Shown: positions 22,430 to 33,717, counted from the first letter of the stretch. The stretch: 64,000 nucleotides of DNA from Welwitschia mirabilis (GCA_051453625.1 JBOZIK010000001.1:266041549-266105548), one strand, 5' to 3'. A program made the numbers and translations. Notes: a model not told the origin generated them from the sequence alone.

Positions 22430-22987
22430 TTTGCTTTGTGTTTATATTCTCTCTTTTGTCATTGATGTCAAAAGGAGGAGAATTAGTTGTTTGTTTTTTA
22501 TTTTATTTCAGATGTATGCTCTTGATGAGAACTTCTAGTTTGTAATGTTCACACTTTTATTTTGTAATGTTTTCTTATGTCTAATAAAATTCCCTTACCT
22601 ATTTTATACAAAATAATGTTTCAATTGACATCTCAAATCTATTTGTTTTTTTTCAAGTATGCTTTTCCAAATTATATATGCTTTTCAAAATGTATATGTG
22701 CTTAACTTGCAAAGTTTAAAGTCTTCTAAACATTGGAAACAAATTCTTATATATGACATCTGACTAAAATGTTAAATGAATGACATGATCACATTATGCT
22801 TATCATATAGTTGTGATTTTTAAACTTTCAAATATGCATATTAAATTATCCCATTTAAAACACAAAATTTAATTGATCAAAATGTCTTAACTTGTTTCAA
22901 AAGGAATATTAGTTTGCAATAGGCATTTTGTAAGGGGGAGCTTTCCTAAAGTTTTAATTTATACAACTAAGTATTGTTTACCATTAA
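22430..22987. other. 3' untranslated part of the copia element with an extra purine tract
   Basis: After the late ORF, TGATGTCAAAAGGAGGAGAA at 22,464-22,483 and AAGGGGGAGC near 22,932 resemble polypurine tracts. Several such tracts in the 3' region are reported for Sirevirus-type elements. No gene is seen. Confidence 0.5.
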
Positions 22988-23002
22988 GATCAAAGGGAAG
23001 AT
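22988..23002 (+). promoter_or_regulatory. Polypurine tract before LTR copy 3
   Basis: GATCAAAGGGAAGAT ends directly at the LTR copy 3 start. It gives the plus-strand orientation and shows that copy 3 is the true 3' LTR of the gag-bearing body. Confidence 0.7.
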
Positions 23003-24539
23003 TATTAGATTATGTTTTGCCAATTGATGTTAAACTAATGTTTTTTGTATATCAAATTTTATGTATCTTATGCAGAAGATGTTAATTACTTGTAGGTAGA
23101 AAGATGAAACCAAAACCATCAATTTCTGAGTACTAGAAACATTCAGTTCTTTTATTCTCTTGAGGGGTCAACTAGATTTTTAAAGGGTCGACAACATCTA
23201 AAGCAAACAGAAAATGAACTGGATCCATAGGGGTCGACCGAATTTTTGATGGAATCAACCAGACCTATAACTCAAGAACCAGTGTCCCTAAACTAAATGG
23301 CAAGGGGTCAACTGGATCTTTATGGGGTCGACCGGATTTGAGGACTTGATAAACAGTATCCCTGGACTGAATGACAAGGGGTTGACTAGACCTAAGATGG
23401 GGTCGATCAGACCTGAGCACTATGTAGCTGATACACCTAAGCCGATCATCATGAGGTCGACCAGACACCTAAAGGGGTTGGCCAGACTTGATGCTGGAAA
23501 CTGAAAATAATTTTTATCATGAGGAGCAGGCAACCAAATAATTTAGTGGGTGACTAGACTAGGGTCGACTAGAACTAGATGGGATTGACTGGATAAGGAG
23601 CCATAAGAATTTGAGGTAACTAAATTTTTCAATCGGGCAACCTATGTAAGTTACGGTAGCAGATGGACTCAACCAGACTTTTAGGGGTTGATCGAATGGA
23701 ACAGAAGTAAAATTTTCTAATCTTTATATATCAGTTATGTAGCTGTTAGGTAGTCATTTTCTAGCTGTTTATAGCCTTTGTAAGCGCATTTCAAATGTAA
23801 TAAACTCTAAAATCCTTCCAATATAAATAGCTAAGACACAGATGATTAAAGAATCTTTTTGAAATAAATTTTAATTGGGTAAATCTATTAGATCTGAAGG
23901 ATCAAGAATTGTAGTATTATAACTTTCACTATTGTATCTTAGCAACTATACTTCTGACCAAAGAAGATCTACCATCTATATCATCTCTACATTCAAGGTT
24001 AGATCGAGAGCTTCATTTGTTTTACATCTATAGGAGAAGGGCTCCATCAAATCTATTGAATCAAGAATAAGTGATATCCATGCTCTATAGGCATCATTAC
24101 ATCACTACTTTGCTTTGTAAAAGGTTGAGACTACGCCTTAAAAAGTATGTTCAAAGGTTGAGATTAAACCTTGAAAATTCCATTCAGAGGTTGAGACTAA
24201 CCATGGAAATGTCTATTTGTAAAGGTTACAGGTGAACCTAGAATACCTAGTGTAGTAAAGAAGATTTGAGATCTAGCTTGGGGATAAGCTGATCGTCGGG
24301 AGTAGAGTAAGGGGTTTCTTAAACCACTATAAATTCAACGTACATCTATTTGGTATTTTTTAGCTTTCCTTTATTATTTCTTTACTCCTATTATTTTCCT
24401 ATTTTATGCACATTGTGGATTAGTTAATTATTATATGCAAGTTGTGTTTAAGATTGAATTCATTTAGATTATTGTGTTGCATCTTTTTAAAATAACCTAT
24501 TCACCCCCTCCCTCCTTTCTAAGGTTCTCGATCCTATCA
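23003..24539 (+). repeat. Copia-type LTR, copy 3 (3' LTR)
   Basis: Runs from TATTAGATTATG (the terminal TG changed to TA) to GATCCTATCA, about 1.54 kb, and matches copy 2 end to end. It keeps several intact GGTCGACCGGA motifs and the 35-base repeats at about 24,122-24,220. It is followed by TTTAC, the right target duplication. Open frames at 23,265-23,504 on both strands are by-products of the GTCGACC repeats. Confidence 0.85.
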
Positions 24540-24544
24540 TTTAC
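24540..24544. repeat. Right target-site duplication TTTAC of the 13.4-kb insert
   Basis: Matches 11,109-11,113. It touches the end of LTR copy 3, and the interrupted protease frame of the Athila/Tat element resumes on both sides. Confidence 0.85.
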
Positions 24545-26500
24545 TAGGTATAGTTTCTTTTTGTCTCCTCCTAAGTAGGTCCTTTTACAACTTAGAATAT
24601 TTAGGATTTTCATATAAGAGTTTCTAAAATGGTAAATTTATACTTAGATCTTACATTAAGGCTTTAAGATGATCATCAAAGGGAGGATTAGTAATTAATC
24701 TATCAAGCCAAGAGGTAGTACGTTTCTTTCCTTTATCTTGAAAGAATTTTTTTTATTAATATTATAACTTAAAGGAGAAAAAAATTTATGATTTTCTAAT
24801 ATTTCATTATTTTTTTCTCCTTCATCATCTTTCTTATCATTTTTAGAATTTGAAGCTTCATGGATAGGAGGTGTTTACAACCTTATAATCTTTTCTTACT
24901 TCAGTAGGATTTGATAAAGGTTATGTTGCAAGTGATCCTTGTGGTCTTTGATTTTTAAGCATAGTTTGTTAAAAAACACTTACTAGATTTTCAATGTTCA
25001 AGTATATCTTCTCTTGAGATTTTCTTAATTCATCAATGGAATTTTTAAGTGGATCAATTTAATTTTGAGAATTTAATATGCTTGCTTGATAACTTGAGCT
25101 ACTTGGTTAGAAGTGAAATTTATTTATTTCAAATTTTGCATTCTCAAATCTATTTCTAAATGATTGAAAATTTGAATGATTTATTTGAAAGTTCTTGAAT
25201 TTGTTCTCAAAATATTAAAAGTTAGTTTGTCCACTCATCTTAGGTTGAAATTGATTTTGATTTTAAGTTTTATTTCTAAAGTTTGAAGAACTTTGATTGA
25301 AAAAACACACTTTTTCATAAATTTTATTTTTGTAAGTTGGTAATAAAGGACATTCTTTAGTCACATCATAGTTGTCTTTACATAAATCACAATTGGAACC
25401 ACATTATTTTTAATTATCACTTTTGCATTTAAAATTATTTGAGTGTATTTTTCTAATATTATTGTAAAATCATTAATTACATTTATTGGTTCTTTTTCTA
25501 TTTCTACTTTCTCCTTTTCTTGTTTCACTTCTTTAAGATCCTTTATAATTTGGCCTACACTACGATTTTCTTTAGGTGTTGGTTTAGGCTATGTTTGACT
25601 TACTTTCACTAATTCTCCCAACAATATCCATGCATTTTCTAATGTAAGATTCATTAAATTTTCACCACATAAAAAATCTATAAGTTATTTAATTTGGCTA
25701 TTAAGTCCATTGTAAAGATAGTGTATTAATTCTTCTTGAGTGAATGCATCAATGGGATCAAAATGAATTCAAATGAAAAATCATTCATAAGTAGAGGCAT
25801 AATCTTCATTAGGTTGTTATTAAAAATTTATTACTTTTTCTTATTATTGTTTCACTTATAAATATTTTTATAAATGCCTCTTAAACTTGGTTCCATGTTT
25901 TAAGCTTTTATGTGGAATAGTTCTTAACCATAATTTCACTTTTCCTTTTAATTTGATGGAAAAGATAACCATGTAAGTAAAATTACTAATTCATTTTTTA
26001 CTTTTTCTTGAAGTAAGCACTACTTGTTTAATGTTCGCTATATGTTGAAGGCGATCCTTATCATTTTATCCATTAAAAAATAGGGTAAGTATTTGGATTT
26101 CTTAACTTGACATCATCACTAGAAGATAGATCAAAAGGATTTTGTATTTTACATTTTTTTATTTGCAATTAGTTCTTTAAGGATGACATTAGCGTTTATG
26201 GGGTAGTAAAGGTTCTTATTATGAGGGGATTAGGTGAAGCTACTTGTTTCTATTTTTGCATAGAATTCAACATTGCACTAAAACTATTTTCTTTTAAACT
26301 TTCTTTCGAAAATTTTCTTTGGAAAATTTTGATTCTAAAATAATAAACATAGAAAAATATTCATACTCAATTCTTTGAATATTTTTTATACCTAGGGTGT
26401 TCATACCTAGGCTTAGTTTGTAGTCAATCAAGTCTTTTCAAATGTTTTCTTTAATCAACAACCATTCTCTTTCTGATACTTTACCTTTTTACCTAATTTT
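24545..26500 (-). pseudogene. Gag and start of the protease region of the Athila/Tat element
   Basis: Minus-strand reading. In 25,640-25,800: FDPIDAFTQEELIHYLYNGL, then MNLTLENAWILLGELVKVS, the capsid segment of Athila/Tat gag. Near 25,380: CDLCKDNYDVTKECP, a zinc-knuckle-like motif whose His is lost, followed by an N/Q/F-rich tail. Near 24,690: PPFDDHLKALM, DLSINLPF, then YENPKYSKL and LLRRRQKETIPSK, the stretch leading to protease, which is then cut by the insert at 24,544. Gag would form the particle. Many stops are present; the N-terminal end is not clear beyond 26,400. Confidence 0.78.
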
Positions 26501-26930
26501 ACTATGCTCTAGCATGTTCAGTTCTATTTCTGTAAATGTCATATTAGTAGTCATCCGAATGATGTCCTTGGATAATATAATACACAAAAAACCTAAAAAC
26601 TAAAAACACAAAAAAGAAAAATAGAATCGTGAAATAACACGGAACAAAAAACTAATAGTCATCCTCTAAGTCATCTAGAAGATAGAGGAGATAATAGGAA
26701 AAAGCCTAATTCTTATGAAAAAAAAATTCTAGTTTCATAGGCCATCATCATCGTGCTTGTCTAAATTAGAGGAAGATGATAAGAAATTTTTTTAGAATGT
26801 AAATCAAAAAATGTGGAAAGAAAAACTTATAGTTCTATTGTAAAGATATAATGCTACCATAGACAAATACTTAAAATGAAATCAAAACTAGTTATCTTAG
26901 TAACAACAATCCTCAAACTCCAAGCAGCCT

Positions 26931-26948
26931 TCCCCAGCAATAACACCA
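26931..26948 (-). promoter_or_regulatory. Primer-binding site of tRNA-Asp type, decayed
   Basis: On the plus strand TCCCCAGCAATAACACCA lies three bases from the LTR and aligns to the tRNA-Asp 3' end TCCCCGGCAACGGCGCCA, which is copied by the site on the minus strand. Thirteen of 18 positions agree; all five changes are C-to-T or G-to-A. Athila-type elements commonly use this primer, so it supports both family and direction. Confidence 0.78.
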
Positions 26949-26951
26949 AGA

Positions 26952-28185
26952 TGTTGTGATGCATATTTGTGCAAACATTATGTCCTTAGAAAAATCCTAA
27001 AAATCACCAAAATATATATTGCATAACATAACATACTAATATAGATAGGAGTGGACCCAAATGTTGTAATTTTGTTGAAGGCATAGGTGAGAAGAAAGAG
27101 AATTGACTTCTAAAGAAATACTTATTCACTTTCTAAGTAGAACAAAATAACAATGCAAAGTAAATGATGCAAATGAATACACTATATAAATGAGATGCAA
27201 AGCTAATCTAACTGCAACATTTATTCGATTACCAAATCAATAGGTTATGGAGATCAACCTTGTATAATCCAGATCAATCAAGGAAAGCTGTCACCAAATC
27301 AAGACCAATCTAAGCTCTTAGATGTATCAAACAAAGTATGAAAATAATGTAGAATTAATCTAAAAAATGAAATGTAATGCATATAATCTAATAATATCAA
27401 CCTTAACAAAGTTTTACTCATGATCTATATTATAAATGAAGCTCTTATAGAATCATAACAAAATATACGAAAACAAAGATAGAGTTTTGATTATATTCGA
27501 ATGAACATTCATGTTACAAAGCAACAGCACCTCAATGAAGGATAAATAGCCCAGAACCAATGAAGACGTCTCTTTGCAATAACAAAGGATGGATCTCCTA
27601 TCCTTCGATCTCCTACCATAAGAATTTCTAGTGCCAAATAAGATAAAAGTCAGAGTCGAGGGTGAAGGAGGTACTTATTACAAATAAACACTTTAAAAAT
27701 AGCAAACACTAATAGATGCAGTAAAACCCTAATAGCCACCCAAAAAGAAATATGATACATTGCAAAAGTTTAGTGAAGTTTGACGAAGCATTATATTTAG
27801 ATGTCATCTTACTCATCATTTGGACATCATAGAAGATGATGCCACATCATACAGGATTCATATCAGCTATTAGATTAGTCTAGTAAGAGTCATAGTCAAC
27901 ATAAGTTCTGCTATCATCCATAGTATCATCTAGATGATATGGTGAACGATGGACTTTGTAAAGATGTCTCTTGTGTTAGATTAGCCTCTTTGATTACAGA
28001 ATTGCTGCTTCAGATAAAAAGTATTACAATTTGCCTTAAGTGTTGTCAAATGTAATGAAGATTGCATTTTTTCATAATAATTTCCTTATCTCTCCGTTAT
28101 CATCAAAACTCAACATAAACCTATCTAATGTCCTATAAACTACTCAAAATACCTTATCAAATATAGGAAATTTGGCAGCATATCA
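26952..28185 (-). repeat. LTR of the Athila/Tat element (5' LTR on the minus strand)
   Basis: Matches 2,415-3,656. Ends are TGTTGTGATG and GCATATCA. It is followed by AAGAT, the target duplication. A 16-base palindrome TATCATCTAGATGATA stands at 27,924-27,939. Confidence 0.88.
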
Positions 28186-28439
28186 AAGATAATGACAGTG
28201 GATGAAATTACCAACTAAATATGATTTCAACCTTAAATTTACACTTAGTAAGAATAACAAGTTATAAATGCTCTTAGTAACACATGATACATGAGGATTT
28301 ATACAATCATTCCCAAAGTGGCAGAAGAAATCAATGAACATGTATTATAAGATGAGGTACTTAAAGAAATTTGAAACAGACTTATGAACAAATAAGGAGT
28401 ATCTCTTTTTACTTAACTTTAGATGAAATCTTGATGAGA

Positions 28440-29840
28440 AAAAATAATGTTTGTATTCGGACTAGAACTTGACATCCTCAGTTACTTAGAAAAGCATATG
28501 AAGTTCCATATGTAAGTTGCCTAAGTTTTACAAAAAACGTATATTACTTTTAGAAAGTAGTATTACTAGTTAAACATAAAGTTATAAGTTAAAGAGTTCA
28601 TTAAATGTTGTTTAGTATGTCAAGCCATTAAATTGAAACANNNNNNNNNNNNNNNNNNNNNNNNNNNNNNNNNNNNNNNNNNNNNNNNNNNNNNNNNNNN
28701 NNNNNNNNNNNNNNNNNNNNNNNNNNNNNNNNNNNNNNNNNNNNNNNNNNNNNNNNNNNNNNNNNNNNNNNNNNNNNNNNNNNNNNNNNNNNNNNNNNNN
28801 NNNNNNNNNNNNNNNNNNNNNNNNNNNNNNNNNNNNNNNNNNNNNNNNNNNNNNNNNNNNNNNNNNNNNNNNNNNNNNNNNNNNNNNNNNNNNNNNNNNN
28901 NNNNNNNNNNNNNNNNNNNNNNNNNNNNNNNNNNNNNNNNNNNNNNNNNNNNNNNNNNNNNNNNNNNNNNNNNATTGAAACAGCAGAAGCCAACTAGATT
29001 TTTAAAAATGTTAAGGGTACTATCCTAGAAATGGGAGGAAATTACCATGGATTTTATTACAGGTTTGCCAAAAACTATTAGGCAACATAATGCTATATTC
29101 ATATGTGTGGATTAACTAATAAAAATGATGTACTTCATCCTAATCAAAATAATTTTTATAAGAGAACTATTCCATTTACATGAAGTTCCTAAATTTATAT
29201 TTCTAATAAAGATCCAAAATTTGTATAAAACTTTTAGCAATGTTTCTTTAAACTATTTGGTAGTCAAGTGCTTTTCAATATAAGATTTCATCTAGAAATA
29301 GATGGGAAAAAAAAAAATAAGTTAATCACATCTTGAAATACATCTTGAGAAGTTATGTGGTAGGTAAACTAAGGATATGGAAAGACTATCTTCATTTGAT
29401 ACAAATCACTTATAACTAGGGTTATCAAGTCTTAATTAGATATTTCCCATTCGAGACAATGTATGAAAAGAATTGTGCAACATCCATAAGTTAGTCAGTT
29501 CCAGCAAAAAGGTATGAAAGGAAAAATAAAAAATTCAAATAATGGAAGAAATAATCAAGAAAGTGGAAAAATGTACAAGGCACATAGGATAGATTCAAGA
29601 AAAAGACATTCCCACAATATCTTTCAAGTTAATAAGCAACTACTACTAAGAGGTAAGGGTAAATGGTAGCCTTGAATTTTGGAAAATATAGTAAATTGGC
29701 ACATCAATTTTATAGACCTTATTATGTTATTAAAAAGATAGGTGAATCGGCATACTAACTTAATCTTCTAGAAGAATGGTCTCGTGTTCATCTAGTATTT
29801 CATGTTAATCTTCTTAACCCATGTTATTTAGAAAAACTTG
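28440..29840 (+). pseudogene. Integrase of chromovirus A
   Basis: CQAIKLKQ just before the N run is the zinc-finger end, and after it the frame continues with KWEEITMDFITGLPKT at about 29,030, where the core Asp of MDF is kept. HNAIFICVD follows near 29,085 and a YHPQTxGQ-type zone is not clear. YGKLAHQFYRPYYVIKKIG-like residues appear near 29,690-29,740, then VHLVFHVNLLNPC near 29,790. These are chromovirus integrase and its C-terminal GPY/F-like part. It would insert the DNA copy; stops disable it. Confidence 0.82.
28641..28973. other. Assembly gap, 333 N, with identical flanks
   Basis: The bases before the run end with ATTGAAACA and the bases after it begin with ATTGAAACA. The integrase frame is continuous if the two copies are one. 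The open frames across this run on both strands consist of N and are artefacts. Confidence 0.9.
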
Positions 29841-29889
29841 ATGATTATATTGTAGATTAGAAGAAACTCCTGATAAAATCTAATCATTT

Positions 29890-30050
29890 TTACAATTCAA
29901 CCAATGGGCATTAAGGAGTATAGGAAAAAAAAACTAAAAGAATAAGAGAATTTTTAATGAGGTGGTCTTATTATAATCAATATAGTTGGGCAAATGAATA
30001 ATATATGAGATAGAATTATCTATATTTATTTGTGGATAATGTTGAAAAAT
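29890..30050 (+). pseudogene. Chromodomain of chromovirus A
   Basis: KRIREFLMRWSYYNQYSWAN near 29,938, then YMR and NYLYLFV, fits the pattern IREVLVRWKGYxxxEATWE...YPxLF of the integrase-linked chromodomain. It is thought to steer integration toward chromatin marks. Stops replace the usual Q codons (CAA/CAG to TAA/TAG). Confidence 0.75.
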
Positions 30051-30180
30051 GACAATCTCTTAATTAATGCAAATAAGCATGAATTGGATGAAGATTTAAA
30101 GCTAAAAAAACCCAACAATAAAATGATCACATGAAAGAACACCACTTCAAGGACAAACAGCAAGCTTAAGGGGGGAAGTT

Positions 30181-30689
30181 TGTAATGATTTCAAAACCAT
30201 TCTTTTTAATCTATCATTACTTATACTAATTCTATAATTTGTTAAGTAAATTATTAAATAATGTAGTAATCATTTAAGGGTATGAACCTTATGGGATAAC
30301 TGTTTTGAAGAGAAACATTGTTTTATCAATGTTAAATAAGGTGTTTGGAAAAGCAAAGGAAATGCATGGGATTTTCATAAGGGCATATTTAGTCCTTAAT
30401 GAGTTGGAATGATCCCCCAACAATTCAACAAACTAGACCTTAAAGGCAATATGACCTAGCTGGACTACTGTACCAAGACCTTCCATTTGGTATTAATAAA
30501 ACTACCAGTTTCATTTTAGAATCTTATGTAATAAATATGAGTATCTAATTCCCTTTGATCTATAATATTTTCATTTATTTTAATAAGTAAAAGATTATTT
30601 CTTAACATTCATTATTCTTAAGTGATATTCCCATTTACTATTAAAGCCTATTTTCTTTAATTTTTATAAAAGACATTGGGAATATCACA
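30181..30689 (+). repeat. 3' LTR of chromovirus A
   Basis: Starts TGTAATGATTTC directly after the purine tract and ends GGGAATATCACA, as in chromovirus LTRs (TGTAAxGA... to ...TxACA). The 5' LTR is outside the window, so the right end is judged only by the CA end and by the change to a different integrase sequence at 30,690. Confidence 0.6.
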
Positions 30690-31130
30690 ATTCATCCAGT
30701 TTCTCATGTCAATCTCTTAAAATCATACTACAGTATAAAAGTATGATGAAAATATTATTAATTAGAAAGATATTTTAGTAAGATCTAACCTCACATTTAC
30801 TATTAATCCTATTAAAATTAAAGATTCAAGTGAAAGAAGTTAAGGGGTAAAATTATAAGAGAAGTTTTAGTAGAATGATCTTACTGTGATCAACAAATCT
30901 AGAAGAAGGAAGCATATATGTAAGAAAGCTATCCTAAGTTATTTTTGAATGAGAATAAGTAAAAAAACCATTTTTATTCTTTTTCTTCTAATGACTAACA
31001 TCATAATTCTCTTTAGCACAAAAGGAAATTAATGAAAATTGGGATTATGAGGAGGCATAGCAAGATTTAGAGGAGACCTGTATGGAATAGTAGTGGTTTT
31101 AGAATAAATCACAATCTTAAAGAGAGGATT
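30690..31130 (+). pseudogene. Second chromovirus (B): integrase end and chromodomain
   Basis: Directly after the LTR of A the sequence reads HPVSHVNLLKSYY (A has VHLVFHVNLLNPC) and, near 30,862, IREVLVE*SYCDQQI, then EAYM*ESYPKLFLN. This is another copy of the integrase end and chromodomain, diverged from A. AAAGAGAGGATTATGTTACA at 31,119-31,138 may be its PPT and LTR start. The layout fits insertion of A inside the integrase of B, but the other side is not in the window. Confidence 0.6.
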
Positions 31131-33591
31131 ATGTTACATGCTACAAATCCAAAGTGTTAATAAAGTGGTCAATCATCCTTTTTAATGTTAAAAATTATTA
31201 TGCAATAATGACATAATCATCAATTTGAGATAAATATCATGTTCTTCCAATGAGTCAAACATGTTATTAAGGAAGTAATGGAAAAAAAATTCATTAGTTA
31301 AAGTGGAAGTTGTAATCATCATCCAAGGGATATGACCCTTGTAGAAGGAGTGTCACCCCACTCTACCCCTTCCTATCCCCCTCCTTTTTCCCCAACCCGA
31401 ATCTTTTAGTGATGATTAAGATTAGAAAGAAAGTGTTCAATAAGAAAAGTCATTAATTTCATTCTTATTCTAAGGCATCCATTGTTAATATTTTGCTGCA
31501 TGCACTTCTTCATACCTTTATTTACGTTATAACACATAAATATTTTACTCATTTTATTTAAATCTAACAATTGAATTAATTTTAAAATGTTGAATTGTCA
31601 TAGTTGACATCGCAAGACATTTTGTTAGGGCTTGTAAGAAATAAATTACTTTGGAATGCGCCATAGCGAAATAGTATAAACAAAAAGCATAGGCTACTCT
31701 TGTCACTTGAGCACATTAATAATGCACTAGAGTAGGAAGAATCTAATGATGAAAAATACCACCAACTAACCTAGAAGGAAAAGGAGAAGGAAGAAATAAT
31801 AAGAGATGAAAAATCGATTTCTATAACTCCACTAGCTCAAGTTTACACCAAACCAAATTTTAATGCTAATGAGATTTTTTTCTTTTTTTTTCCTCTTTTC
31901 GTTCATTCTTTTTTTTTTTTTTTTTTTTACCTTTCTTTCTTTATTTCTTATTTTTTTAAAATGTAATAGTAGTAGTAGTTGTTGTTGATGATGATGATGT
32001 TGTAGGATATGATATACTTGAATCCCTCTCTTAATGTAATTGGAATAATAATCTTCTTAAAATTGATACAAATTTATTGGGTTTTTATTACCAATGGGAT
32101 TGCTATTATGCTTAAAAAAATAGCCCTTAAATCACTCTTAATGTAACTATTGTTATTTCCTTTTTCTAATCAATAAAATTACTGTAAAGAAAACAATAAA
32201 CAATAATTTCCATAAATCCTCTAATTAAAGAAGGATTGCATGTTTATGAATTACATAATAAAAGTAGCATATAATTCTCCAAAAGATTAACAATGTTTAA
32301 TATTTGGGTAATGAAAAGTTTACAAAATGCAAGATATAATAGTTTGCAACACTTCTAAAAAATTGACTACTGTCTTGGAACTAGTTTGGATGAAATCCTT
32401 AAAACGATATAACAAACCCTATTCAAGCATCATGTATCATAAAGAAATCAATGAGGCATTGCTCAAAATTATCTTTACTATTGCAGAAAGTGTAGATAGT
32501 AGTTACAAATCCTACATGAAGTAGCCTTCTACCAATAGGTAAACCTTAATAAATGAGATACCACAAAAGGTGTTATTATTTTGATAACGTAGGTGATATC
32601 CAAATGCTTTTAGTTCTCAACATCTATTGGTTTCTCTGAGTTTAAGGCACACCATAATTTACCATAATGATTATTAATAAATGGTATTAACATGACTATC
32701 TTAGACACATACTACAGTCTACATGTAAAAAAAAAAGTCTAACAAAATTTATTGTATAGCATTTGAGCGACCATAAAGGTTTGAAAAGGTTTTCTATTAA
32801 ATAAATTGATTTTCAAGCAAAGAGATAAACGATAGTAAAAGAAAATTTAAATACAAATTAAGAATAGTAATCTTTTTATGTAATAAGAATATTAGAAACA
32901 TTATGATAACTATAACGATCCAATTTTATTTCATCAAGTGTTTGGTTTCCTTCGTATCTTTTTAGAATACCTCCTTTTTTTTTTTTTTTTTTTGGACTCA
33001 ATAAAATTTCAAGATGAAAGGCACTATTATTAAACAAAAATAACACACATTGTATTTAAAAACTAGCTTTGGCCTTTATGATATGTATTTAATAGCATTA
33101 GAATATATAGCCTTAAGTAAGCTTAAGTTAAATATGAATGGATTTGATTTAATCTTTCCAATGTAACAAAATAGTTGTAACTACTACATGTTAGATATTA
33201 ATCTTAATATGAATTTTATAGTGTCTTCAAAGTGTTATTAAAAGAAACATTTAAAGCTTTATGTTTTATGTATCATAGCAAACATGGAGGACTAAATTGT
33301 TGAATATTGTTATGTGGGTATTGGAGGTTAACACTTAGGATATGCACAATGGAATTGGATATTCATAAAAGCCGTGTAAGGGGGAGCAATGTGGAACTTG
33401 GTTGAAGAATGACAACGTAGCTCATTGATTTAATGTTGCAATGGGGAATGTCAGATTTCAAAAATATCATTAAAAATAAAATTATAATTTTCGATAGAAA
33501 AAAGGCATATTAAATATATTAGAGAGACATAAAAACATCAAATGACCACCACACCATAGCCTAAGTGAACTCGAACAACATAGTTTTAAAA
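31131..33591. other. No recognised gene; possible LTR of B, SSR and T runs
   Basis: The first few hundred bases may be the LTR of chromovirus B. A T run lies at 31,911-31,929 and a mixed triplet repeat (TAG, TTG, GATG) at 31,965-32,001. Further T run at 32,978-32,994. The open frame at 32,327-32,521 has no recognisable motif. Confidence 0.5.
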
Positions 33592-33717
33592 GGAAAAAGA
33601 ACGTACATAAATTAGATAAAATAAAATTCAAAATTTTTCATTAATCCCCAAAGGGGAAAAAGAATGTATATAAATTAGATAAAATAAAATTTAAGATTTT
33701 TCATTAATCTCCAAAGG
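33592..33717. repeat. Tandem duplication, 63-base unit, two copies
   Basis: Unit 1 (33,592-33,654) and unit 2 (33,655-33,717) share GGAAAAAGAA, then TAAATTAGATAAAATAAAAT and CATTAATC(C/T)CCAAAGGG, with a few differences. Confidence 0.85.

Larger units (their letters stand above)
18796..23002 (+). mobile_element. Body of a pol-less copia element (gag, protease, late ORF)
   Basis: Between LTR copies 2 and 3 lie a PBS, a broken copia gag, protease and pre-integrase part, then a jump near 20,870-21,000 to a separate ORF with acidic tail and two purine tracts. Integrase core, reverse transcriptase and RNase H are absent, so the 4.2-kb body is less than half of a full Sirevirus-like element (those have gag-pol and often a later ORF). 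It could have spread only with help from a full relative. The Sirevirus link rests on the overall order and the multiple PPT-like tracts, and is inference. Confidence 0.7.
2415..28185 (-). mobile_element. Athila/Tat-type Ty3-gypsy element, with a nested insert
   Basis: The whole element spans two 1.24-kb direct repeats (LTRs). Reading on the minus strand gives LTR, tRNA-Asp type PBS, gag (26.5-24.5 kb), then after a 13.4-kb insert protease, RT, RNase H and integrase (11.1-7.6 kb), an env-position ORF relic (5.4-4.2 kb), PPT and LTR. This order, and the gag and protease sequence, fit the Athila/Tat branch of plant Ty3-gypsy. Without the insert it would be about 12.3 kb, normal for this branch. 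It is inserted in RNase H of chromovirus A. All coding parts carry stops. N runs at 5,771-5,780, 6,943-6,969 and 12,178-12,277 lie inside. Confidence 0.85.
28186..30180 (+). mobile_element. Chromovirus A, 3' part (RNase H end, integrase, chromodomain, PPT)
   Basis: Begins with the second AAGAT and continues the RNase H frame cut at 2,414: WMKLPTKYDF near 28,199, then the ADALSR-type end near 28,247. Integrase and chromodomain follow, then CTTAAGGGGGGAAGTT at 30,165-30,180 as polypurine tract at the 3' LTR. The part contains a 333-base N run. Stops and shifts occur throughout. Confidence 0.82.

Noticed and set aside
28628-29028. Long open frames on both strands across the N run
   Set aside because: They consist almost only of X from N bases; only the last residues are real integrase sequence.
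31911-31929. T run as the poly-A tail of a LINE or processed gene on the minus strand
   Set aside because: No coding relic or target duplication is visible next to it.
32327-32524. 65-codon frame as a small gene
   Set aside because: Length is expected by chance in this composition and no motif is seen.
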